Positions 1-5,603 of a stretch of DNA of 7,877 nt are shown piece by piece. The position numbers and the translations under genes are program-made. The stretch's first letter is position 1. Every line of letters starts with the position of its first letter. The stretch covers positions 1 to 7,877 of the forward strand of contig DASYAN010000217.1 of assembly GCA_036501345.1 (NCBI GenBank), read 5' to 3'. Source of the stretch: DASYAN01 sp036501345 (GTDB lineage Bacteria > Chloroflexota > Ktedonobacteria > Ktedonobacterales > Ktedonobacteraceae). Under the pieces are notes generated by a model. It had not been told where the DNA came from. It searched no databases and saw nothing but the letters and a program-made list of their open reading frames with translations.

Positions 1-1
1 T

Positions 2-1057
2 CTTCTCATCTTCTCAACAGTACTTTCTACAATTCTTATTATCTTCTTCACGGCCACTGCCACTCTCACAATTTCCCTCACAAAAAAGCAGGTTTCTTTG
101 CAACAAACCCTTACCATTCCGGCAATACATACATTTCCAAATATAATCAAAACGCTCTCTCAAACTGCTCTGGCAACCGGAAGCGGTCATCAAGATGCAA
201 CCTACGCAACAGGTCTTGTGACGTTTTTTAATGCCCTCCCCTCTCCACAGGAAGTTCCTCAAGGTCAGTTATTAATTGGAACCGATGGCACACATATTGT
301 GACCAATCAGGACGCTTTTATACCCGCTGGAACGCTTTCAGTGAACGGACAAACAACAATTTCCGCACAAGTCACAACCTTGGGAAGTCAAGGAAATATT
401 CAAGCCGGAGATATTAGTGGTGCTTGTTGCAGGGACTATGTTTTTGCTCGAAATAATCAATTTTCCGGCGGCCAAGATGCGAGAAATTTTACCGTTGTTT
501 CGCAAAGTGATGTAACCAACCTTACACAGTCACTTTCTTCCCAGATCAATCAGCAAATACAACAAGACGTTGCTAAACAACTATCGCCAATAGAAACGAT
601 AACACCCCCCCTGTGTTCTCAAAGCATTGTTCCTACTCCCACTGTCGGGCAGGAAGCAAATACGGTAACAGTGAATATAACAAAAACCTGTAGCGCAGCT
701 TCGTATACCAAAGCTGATCTGACAGCTAGTGTAAAGCATCAGTTTCAGCAATTCGTAGCAATGCAATTTGGAAGTTCCTTTATACCTGTTGGCAATCCGC
801 AGGTAACTATTAGTAGTACCATAGTTAAGGAGAACAGCGTGAGAATTACCGCATTTGTGCAAGGAACAATTGTTTACCACTTCCGCAAGGCTGACATGGA
901 TGCACTCAAGCAACGTGTCGCCGGAAAAAGTAAAGAACAAGCCGGAGGCATTATCCTAAAATGGTATGATCTCCAACTTGTCGGTATCCAACTCCAATAC
1001 AATCAGGACAGTTTACCCAGTGATCCAAACAAAATAAAAGTGAGAGTGAAGCCGTGA
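2..1057 (+). CDS. Membrane-anchored baseplate-J-like protein, 5' end outside window
   Basis: The frame is open from base 2 to the TGA at 1055-1057, giving 351 visible residues with no start. A TTG at 98 is possible, but the upstream codons encode a strongly hydrophobic helix (fragment residues 1-24, IIFFTATATLTI at its end), so the true start is almost certainly left of the window. After the helix comes a Ser/Thr/Gln-rich extracytoplasmic region with the pattern I associate with baseplate J/gp47-like proteins of Ktedonobacteria: ATGLVTFFN (about 69-77), a GSQGNIQAGDI turn (about 127-137), a CC pair (142-143), and FSGGQDARNFTVVSQSD (about 154-170). The C-terminus has the GKSKEQAGGII then lipid-free beta-strand pattern typical of the family end. 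The helix-in, bulk-outside topology is inferred. The role is unknown: the fold may come from phage tail or contractile-injection baseplates, but no other tail genes are visible. It is translationally coupled to the next gene. Family assignment is moderately sure. Confidence 0.72.
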   Translation, partial: LLIFSTVLSTILIIFFTATATLTISLTKKQVSLQQTLTIPAIHTFPNIIKTLSQTALATGSGHQDATYATGLVTFFNALPSPQEVPQGQLLIGTDGTHIVTNQDAFIPAGTLSVNGQTTISAQVTTLGSQGNIQAGDISGACCRDYVFARNNQFSGGQDARNFTVVSQSDVTNLTQSLSSQINQQIQQDVAKQLSPIETITPPLCSQSIVPTPTVGQEANTVTVNITKTCSAASYTKADLTASVKHQFQQFVAMQFGSSFIPVGNPQVTISSTIVKENSVRITAFVQGTIVYHFRKADMDALKQRVAGKSKEQAGGIILKWYDLQLVGIQLQYNQDSLPSDPNKIKVRVKP

Positions 1058-1269
1058 GCCAATCAGAAATTGCTCGTATTCGCGAACAAATTGCTCGGGA
1101 ATACCAGTCGGGAACATATGCTTTTAGTGCGTTTACTGTTACTGGTAAGCATGAATTCCTCACGAAGCGACAGGAAAATATCGCCAGTCATTTTGAGGAA
1201 CTGCAAAGGCATCTAAGCCCAGAGGAGGCAATGCAAATACTCATTGAGGAAAGTAGTCGAAATTCATAA
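1054..1269 (+). CDS. Small helical protein of unknown function, coupled to the baseplate-J-like gene
   Basis: This is a 71-residue frame starting with GTG at 1054, whose first four bases (GTGA) overlap the stop of the preceding gene. That arrangement is typical of translational coupling. No strong ribosome binding site is seen, only a purine-rich stretch (gagagtgaag) just upstream, which fits coupling by re-initiation. The protein is charged and predicted mostly helical, with MSQSEIARIREQIAREYQSG at the start and an LSPEEAMQILIEES helix at the end. It has no signal peptide, membrane segment, cysteine or recognisable catalytic motif. I recall similar short proteins of unknown function in Ktedonobacteria but cannot name a family. 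The coupling makes this more likely to be a real gene than its length alone would suggest. A partner or regulator of the upstream membrane protein is possible, by context only. Confidence 0.7.
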   Translation: MSQSEIARIREQIAREYQSGTYAFSAFTVTGKHEFLTKRQENIASHFEELQRHLSPEEAMQILIEESSRNS

Positions 1270-1355
1270 TGCGTAATCTGGACAATTATTGTAATTTGGT
1301 GGCATACTAGAAGGGAAAATAAAAAGGTTGGGATGTTCCTGCGTCAACAGAGAAC

Positions 1356-1388
1356 ACCCCGATCCCGCACACACGGGGTCAGCCGTGG
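1356..1388. repeat. Single sequence resembling a degenerate type I-E CRISPR repeat
   Basis: On the minus strand this reads GGCTGACCCCGTGTGTGCGG and onward to GATCGGGGT. It has the hairpin core seen in type I-E repeats (CCCCGCRYRYGCGGGG-like) with one stem pair broken. On the plus strand ACCCCG (1356-1361) can pair with CGGGGT (1374-1379), or CCCG (1364-1367) with CGGG (1374-1377). Only one copy is present, no second repeat follows at spacer distance on either side, and no cas gene is in the window. It may be an orphan or decayed repeat, or simply a GC-rich hairpin that resembles one. Confidence 0.25.
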
Positions 1389-1419
1389 AACGATTAGTTT
1401 TATTCTATCACAATAGTCA

Positions 1420-1442
1420 ATATGTCGTAAAACTCGACATAT
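1420..1442. repeat. Perfect 8-7-8 inverted repeat (dif-like geometry)
   Basis: ATATGTCG (1420-1427) and its exact reverse complement CGACATAT (1435-1442) flank a 7-base spacer (TAAAACT). A near copy of the left arm, ATATGACG, follows at 1451-1458 with one mismatch. The geometry fits the core site of a tyrosine recombinase or a dimeric regulator's operator. No tyrosine recombinase is in the window, and the adjacent recombinase is of the serine type. The repeat is directly visible; its function is unknown. Confidence 0.55.
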
Positions 1443-1481
1443 AACTGATGATATGACGAAAAAATAGCTAATTCCCCCCAT

Positions 1482-1509
1482 GTCTGACCCATTAGCGAAG
1501 GGGTCAGAC
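1482..1509. repeat. 9-bp perfect inverted repeat, hairpin or weak terminator
   Basis: GTCTGACCC (1482-1490) pairs perfectly with GGGTCAGAC (1501-1509) across a 10-base loop. There is no proper T-tract on either strand (TTTGC follows on the plus strand), so a factor-independent terminator is unlikely. Similar GGGTCAGAC palindromes occur in REP-like elements linked to Y1 transposases in other bacteria, but no such gene is nearby. It lies 90 bases before the recombinase start and could be part of its leader or a recombination subsite. Confidence 0.5.
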
Positions 1510-1586
1510 TTTGCAAAGAAATATACCTCCTCTATGCCACGATGAAATTTTAACCCGTCTTCTCGTTGACCTATTCATGTCCAAAA

Positions 1587-1591
1587 AGGAG
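1587..1591 (+). promoter_or_regulatory. Ribosome binding site fixing the recombinase start
   Basis: AGGAG sits 7 bases before ATG at 1599, inside the longer purine run AAAAAGGAGA. This favours ATG 1599 over the in-frame TTG at 1566, which lacks such a site. Confidence 0.75.
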
Positions 1592-1598
1592 ATTCCCC

Positions 1599-3593
1599 AT
1601 GCGCAAGATAGCAACAACATCACATCAGGATTCGTCGTGGAGACCACCTATCCTGAGAACCACAAACAAAGCGGCAGTTTACGCAAGGCGATCAGATCCA
1701 GCAGCTAGGAAAAAGGAAACTGATACCTCCCAAAGCCGCGAGATGCAGACGGAGGATTTATTAGAGTGGGCTGGAAAAGTTGGCTGGATGGGAAAAGATT
1801 TAGAGCCGTACTTTGCTGATTTAGGATTGTCTGGCACGCTGCGACCAGATAAACGCCCCGATATGCTCAGACTATTTGATGATATTGATAGGGGTGTGTA
1901 CGAGCATGGTACAGTTGTTTGTTTTCAAGAGTCGCGTCTTTTCCGTGATGAAACCCAGATCTACTACAACCAGTTTATTCAGAAATGCAAAGATCATGAC
2001 GTACTTGTTGTTGCTGTAAGCCCCTACACCATGATCTATGATTTTCAGGATGAATTTTTAACAGAAATGTTTCGCTGGAAGTGCAAGGAAGCGGGTGACT
2101 TCATCAAACGCCATGTCAAAGGCTGGATGCTACCAGCTCGTGCCAGAGCAGCAAAGCAAGGCGAATGGGCTGGAATGGGAGATATTCCCATTGGGTTTGT
2201 TGTTGATATTGATCCCAAAAGCCCTACATACAAACGATTTGTTGTCTACGAACCTCATGCAAAAATTGTACGCTGGATTTTTACCCGATACATGGAATTG
2301 TCCGGCAATTTAATGCTGCTTATCCGAGAGTTAACACAAAAGCCTGTTTGCTTTTCTCAGTTAACAGAAGAGGAGGCACAGATATATTATCTCAAAAACG
2401 GGATAATGAAACGTTCCGGTGGCATCCTTAAAACACGCGCAGCCCTTGAGTCAATTTTGACAAACAGAGTATACCTTGGTTGGCGTATTATTGGCGGTGA
2501 AGTTGTAAAAAAGGCTTCCCATTCTTCGATCATTGATGAAGCGTCATTTAGTTTTGCGTTCATGAATCTGACAGGGTATGACATTGAGGGCAATGAATTA
2601 CCTGTTGAGCAAAAGCAAAAAAGATATTACCGTGTAATTCCTGAACGCGCAGCTCTTTTAAAGGATGTTGTTACCAGCGAGACAGGTAGAGTGTATGTAA
2701 AAATGCTGGTTGATAAAAAGACACGCAAGTATACTTATATCCCAGAGAAAGCTAATCATGGTTTTTGGAGGGTTGGACACATTGAGGTTATTGACATCGA
2801 AAAACTTGATGATCTCATTGTCCAGCGCTTATTGTTTCGTGTCCGGCAGATTAAAAACCTTGCCACGTACAATGAAATTCTCGCACAGAAACGGGAAGAG
2901 CATAAGCGTGCAATAGCCCAAATCACGGAATCGCTCAACAGTATTCCTATTGAGCAGCAGCGAATACGCCAACAAATGCGCAAGACGGAAAAAGAAAGCG
3001 TTCGGGACATGCTTCTTTCTGATATAGAGGAGATGGAAAAAGAAAAGGAGAAGCTACAGACAGCAAAGCATGAATTAGAACGGGAAAGCCAAAATGGCTT
3101 AGGAGATCTTGATGAAGAATTGAAGATCCTTGAAAAAAATTGGGAAACCTACCCACTGGAAAAACGCATCGCTCTTATTAATTTTCTGGTACAAGAAGTT
3201 TCTCTTGATATGATGTCTCCCCGATGGGTTCGCATTCAAATTACGTGGATACGTGAGGACTGGGGATGCGAGCAAATGTACCGTCTTCGAGAAGAGGAAA
3301 AAGCCCCACGCTGGATACCAGAAGAAGTTGAGTATCTACAGAATAATTTACTAACAGCAAAGAAAAGCGAACTTATGGAACACCTAGACACACGAACATG
3401 GGCAGCAATCCGAGCCAGAGGCTACAAATTTGGCATTGTCCGCAAGAACCACGAGCACGATACGAAATACACACCGCATGATGCCAATTTTTGTGCAAGA
3501 GACTTTCAATTCATGTGGAAAATGGGACTTGATATGACCTCGACACACACTGAATGGGAACCCGTGTCTCGTCACGCATTCCACGATTATTGA
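1599..3593 (+). CDS. Large serine recombinase (integrase) with C-terminal Myb-like HTH
   Basis: This encodes 664 residues from ATG 1599; the in-frame TTG at 1566 would add 11. It is a serine-type site-specific recombinase that would cut and rejoin att sites through a phosphoserine bond. The N-terminal resolvase domain (about 24-165) has the nucleophile Ser32 in AAVYARRSD and the arginine motif ESRLFRDE (111-118, with R113 and R116). The long E-helix leads into GEWAGMGDIPIGF (188-200), followed by the recombinase domain (about 218-320, with ILTNRVYLGW at 286-295). The segment where the zinc ribbon usually sits (about 351-411) keeps the strand pattern but has no cysteines. A coiled coil spans about 417-505. 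A Myb/SANT-like helix-turn-helix (about 571-616, WIPEEVEYL then RTWAAIRARGYKFGI) follows. The last residues, VSRHAFHDY, and the stop appear to be encoded by the interrupted PLD gene. It overlaps that gene tail to tail by 83 bases. Family assignment is firm; whether it is a prophage, ICE or transposon enzyme is open. Confidence 0.92.
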   Translation: MRKIATTSHQDSSWRPPILRTTNKAAVYARRSDPAARKKETDTSQSREMQTEDLLEWAGKVGWMGKDLEPYFADLGLSGTLRPDKRPDMLRLFDDIDRGVYEHGTVVCFQESRLFRDETQIYYNQFIQKCKDHDVLVVAVSPYTMIYDFQDEFLTEMFRWKCKEAGDFIKRHVKGWMLPARARAAKQGEWAGMGDIPIGFVVDIDPKSPTYKRFVVYEPHAKIVRWIFTRYMELSGNLMLLIRELTQKPVCFSQLTEEEAQIYYLKNGIMKRSGGILKTRAALESILTNRVYLGWRIIGGEVVKKASHSSIIDEASFSFAFMNLTGYDIEGNELPVEQKQKRYYRVIPERAALLKDVVTSETGRVYVKMLVDKKTRKYTYIPEKANHGFWRVGHIEVIDIEKLDDLIVQRLLFRVRQIKNLATYNEILAQKREEHKRAIAQITESLNSIPIEQQRIRQQMRKTEKESVRDMLLSDIEEMEKEKEKLQTAKHELERESQNGLGDLDEELKILEKNWETYPLEKRIALINFLVQEVSLDMMSPRWVRIQITWIREDWGCEQMYRLREEEKAPRWIPEEVEYLQNNLLTAKKSELMEHLDTRTWAAIRARGYKFGIVRKNHEHDTKYTPHDANFCARDFQFMWKMGLDMTSTHTEWEPVSRHAFHDY

Positions 3594-4878
3594 GATTTGC
3601 CGAGCCCACGGTTGTCCACAGATCATCTACGATAGCAACTTTGGCGTGAACATAAATAGGTCGGTAGTGTTCACGGTTCCCCTCATTAGTAGAGGTTGCT
3701 AGACAAAATGCAAGCAACCTGCGCTCCTCCACAGCCTGTGGAGCATCATTGTACAGGCGAGCGAGAGCTGCGTCGGTGAAAGCGCGTCCGACGTTGGGAT
3801 GATCGGGTAGCACGATGCCAATGGTCGCGCCTCGGTTCAAAGCCTGCGCCAACTCGTGCAAGATGCGCTCCATGTCGGGACTGTCAACACCGATAAAGGG
3901 CACATCAATGCCAGTGAAGGCCCGCAGCCACAGATACTGGTTTTCAAGGTAAATGAAATGCGTAATATTGCTTAAGGCATTCGCGTAGAACTGAGAAATA
4001 CCCTGGATGCCATGAGTAGGGCCAAAACTGTATGTGTGTTGGGGAATAGTACGGGCAATCTGCACAATGCTTGTACTTTCAAGTGGTGGAGATAGGGGAT
4101 GTGCTGAGACGAGTAAGCTTTCATCTAATTTGTGACGGTTGACGACCTCGTTCCAGCGCTGGCAAAAGTTGTGCTCTACGTCACCAGCAGCGGGACCTTC
4201 GATCATGGCATGAGCATCGTGCCAGGGATGAGGAGTGATTCCCTGACTGGTGCGACGGAGGGGAGTAGAGAAAGGATGAGATGGAGTATCCCAGCGATCA
4301 AACTCTCCTTGATGCTCGATGAGAGGATCGACCCCACCGACGAAAGCACATGTGCCATCTATGATAGAAATTTTCTGGTGCAACGATTCTACTGGATGAT
4401 GCAGAATGCCACGTGAGCTATCATCAAGCAGGCAAGTAATTCCCTCGGCAGTGAATTGCTGACGCGTCTCCTCAGGAGAATGGTGTGAGAAAGGTGGGCC
4501 ATCCCACAACAACACCTTGACCTCGGCGCCTTTGCTAACCACATAACTCAGTACAGCTTGCAGCGAGAGAGTAGAACTATGCCAGAATGTAATGTCCTGC
4601 TCGGAAAAGCCTTCTGCTCGTAATTCAGCAATAAAATGTTCTTGCTCGGTACTCTCATCCGGGCCAGCGTGGTGATCTGGACCGCGTACGAGTTCAATGC
4701 CAGCTGTCATACCCCAGTTCGCCAGGTAGACATATTGGCGTGCTTTAATGATTTGACGGCATATAAAAAAGAAGGCAGCACGGCCATCCACCAGATACGT
4801 AACGCGGGAATCGTTACGTACCGGAGTATCCCCTTCAGCCCACCAGTGTCTGTCTTGTGGCTGCCCTATAGATTGCAT
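3511..4878 (-). CDS. Phospholipase D family protein, C-terminally truncated at a mobile-element junction
   Basis: This frame encodes 455 residues from ATG 4878. ATG 4884 is in frame, but the AGGGAG site abuts it and is correctly spaced only for 4878. The protein carries both HKD motifs of the phospholipase D/cardiolipin synthase superfamily: H167-Q-K169 to D174 (HQKISIIDG, followed by FVGGVD) and H411-A-K413 to D418 (VHAKVAIVDD, followed by GSANLNNRGMRDE). The two half-domains normally form one active site that hydrolyses or transfers a phosphodiester, usually of phospholipids. There is no signal peptide or membrane helix. After Thr438, where family members usually continue with an acidic, asparagine-containing strand and a long C-terminal helical region, the frame runs into unrelated sequence (RVPIQCVSRSYQVPFST) antisense to the recombinase gene. 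I read this as disruption by integration. Catalytic residues survive, but folding is doubtful. It is the last gene of the minus-strand operon, 37 bases after the zinc-finger gene. Confidence 0.87.
   Translation of the reverse strand: MQSIGQPQDRHWWAEGDTPVRNDSRVTYLVDGRAAFFFICRQIIKARQYVYLANWGMTAGIELVRGPDHHAGPDESTEQEHFIAELRAEGFSEQDITFWHSSTLSLQAVLSYVVSKGAEVKVLLWDGPPFSHHSPEETRQQFTAEGITCLLDDSSRGILHHPVESLHQKISIIDGTCAFVGGVDPLIEHQGEFDRWDTPSHPFSTPLRRTSQGITPHPWHDAHAMIEGPAAGDVEHNFCQRWNEVVNRHKLDESLLVSAHPLSPPLESTSIVQIARTIPQHTYSFGPTHGIQGISQFYANALSNITHFIYLENQYLWLRAFTGIDVPFIGVDSPDMERILHELAQALNRGATIGIVLPDHPNVGRAFTDAALARLYNDAPQAVEERRLLAFCLATSTNEGNREHYRPIYVHAKVAIVDDLWTTVGSANLNNRGMRDETRVPIQCVSRSYQVPFST
3552..3581. 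other. Putative element/chromosome junction (attachment site)
   Basis: Family similarity of the minus-strand PLD protein stops at the codon for Thr438 (3565-3567), so the DNA from about 3565 rightwards looks like the original target and the DNA to the left belongs to the recombinase element. Five-base arms GAATG (3552-3556) and CATTC (3577-3581) are symmetrical about the point between 3566 and 3567, which lies at this breakpoint. Serine integrase sites have imperfect dyad symmetry around a central dinucleotide, which would be GT or an adjacent pair here. The arms are short and could be chance. The breakpoint is inferred, not compared with an intact target. Confidence 0.4.
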
Positions 4879-4884
4879 AATCAT

Positions 4885-4890
4885 CTCCCT
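4885..4890 (-). promoter_or_regulatory. Ribosome binding site fixing the PLD start
   Basis: The minus strand reads AGGGAG directly before ATG 4884 and 6 bases before ATG 4878. Only the second ATG has workable spacing, so translation probably starts at 4878. Confidence 0.65.
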
Positions 4891-4915
4891 ATTTATTTTC
4901 TATTCTCAATTATGC

Positions 4916-5590
4916 CTAACCTGTAAAACCGCACATACCTACCCGCGGAGAATTTACAACAGGCAAAAGCATCTCCTCACCACACTCATGAGTCCCAGCA
5001 CAGTCATCGCATAGCCAACCTCCCTCTCCATAGATGCACTCAGAGCACACATGTTCTGCAGGCTTGCCACATCCATCGCAGGCTATCACAGGAGGCTCAT
5101 TTCTGGCTAGTATCTGGATTGATTTATCCTTCACTGCTTCTTCTGCCTCAGATATCATCTTCAAGCGTAGCTCTGTCGTAGTGCCATAATCATATTCATA
5201 GGAAAATTGCTGTCCAGGACTCAGTATTTTTCTCAGTTGTATATCCATGCTTTTATCACCGAACTCACTGTCCGGGTATGATGCATAGGTAGTTCCTGCA
5301 TGCTCAAAGTTACTGAGATGCCCACAACATTCTACCCAGGTTTGTCTGAGAAAATCATCCAGGGTCGCTAATGTCGCATCCGCTGGTACATTGATGTGCA
5401 ACCAGTACTGCGGGTTGTCGCGTCCAGTAACCACAAGATAGAACACTTTGCTTTTCTTTTGCTTTTCTGAGTTTCCAGTATTAGCATGGCTTGCTCTTTG
5501 CGGACACGATGCCAGATGCCGAGCCATTGTCCCTTTACTAAAGGTTGCATGACAAAAGCTGCATGTCCCTTTGGTTGTTTCTCTCGCCAT
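4916..5590 (-). CDS. pRiA4b ORF-3-like protein with N- and C-terminal zinc-binding modules
   Basis: This frame encodes 224 residues. The start ATG 5590 has an AGGAG site 8 bases upstream (5599-5603). Three parts are visible. Residues 10-29 form a C2HC finger (C10, C13, H25, C29 in CSFCHATF...MARHLASC). Residues about 48-150 match the plasmid pRiA4b ORF-3/IS1096 TnpR-like fold, with WLHINVPADATLATLDDFLR, HLSNFEHAG and the signature YEYDYGTTTELRLKM (131-145). Residues 171-203 carry paired cysteines (C171, C174, C182, C185, C194, C197, H201, C203) that should bind one or two zincs, and the chain ends with the conserved-looking LLPVVNSPRVGMCGFTG. The molecular function of this family is not established; its IS1096 name reflects old context, and no transposase is next to it here. 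It sits 13 bases after the SWIM gene on the same strand, so the two are very likely co-transcribed. Family call is fairly sure, function unknown. Confidence 0.85.
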   Translation of the reverse strand: MARETTKGTCSFCHATFSKGTMARHLASCPQRASHANTGNSEKQKKSKVFYLVVTGRDNPQYWLHINVPADATLATLDDFLRQTWVECCGHLSNFEHAGTTYASYPDSEFGDKSMDIQLRKILSPGQQFSYEYDYGTTTELRLKMISEAEEAVKDKSIQILARNEPPVIACDGCGKPAEHVCSECIYGEGGWLCDDCAGTHECGEEMLLPVVNSPRVGMCGFTG

Positions 5591-5603
5591 TTTCTTTACT
5601 CCT

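Larger units (their letters stand above)
1270..1598. other. Non-coding region with several inverted repeats upstream of the recombinase gene
   Basis: About 330 bases separate the 71-residue gene from the recombinase start. No convincing gene lies here: a 65-codon TTG-start frame at 1511-1708 overlaps the recombinase and has no family look. From left to right it contains an 11-base palindrome (ACAATTATTGT, 1282-1292), a bulged hairpin (GTTCCTG/CAG-A-GAAC, about 1335-1355), a GC-rich hairpin resembling a degenerate CRISPR repeat (1356-1388), an 8-7-8 palindrome (1420-1442) with a near copy of one arm (1451-1458), and a 9-bp stem (1482-1509). I could not find a convincing promoter. It does not encode the missing C-terminus of the PLD protein on the minus strand. 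It could hold regulatory sites for the recombinase, or recombination sites. Confidence 0.6.

Noticed and set aside
98..100. TTG as the true start of the baseplate-J-like gene
   Set aside because: The frame stays open to the window edge and encodes a clear transmembrane helix directly upstream, so the gene is truncated by the window instead.
1384..1392. CGTGGAACG resembling CGTGGAATG (minus strand) at the PLD junction
   Set aside because: A short match with one mismatch is easily due to chance and is not aligned with the inferred crossover point.
1270..1565. Missing C-terminus of the PLD protein to the left of the recombinase
   Set aside because: The minus strand of this region has no reading frame resembling the end of a PLD family protein, so a tiny recombinase-only insertion is not supported within the window.
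1566..1598. Upstream TTG start adding 11 residues to the recombinase
   Set aside because: ATG 1599 has AGGAG at ideal spacing, and the catalytic-domain beginning does not need the extension.
1511..1708. 65-codon plus-strand frame overlapping the recombinase start
   Set aside because: It begins with TTG without a ribosome binding site, overlaps the well-supported recombinase gene in another frame, and its protein has no domain-like features.
4132..4416. Plus-strand 94-codon frame antisense to the PLD gene
   Set aside because: It is a shadow of the PLD coding sequence with no ribosome binding site or family features.
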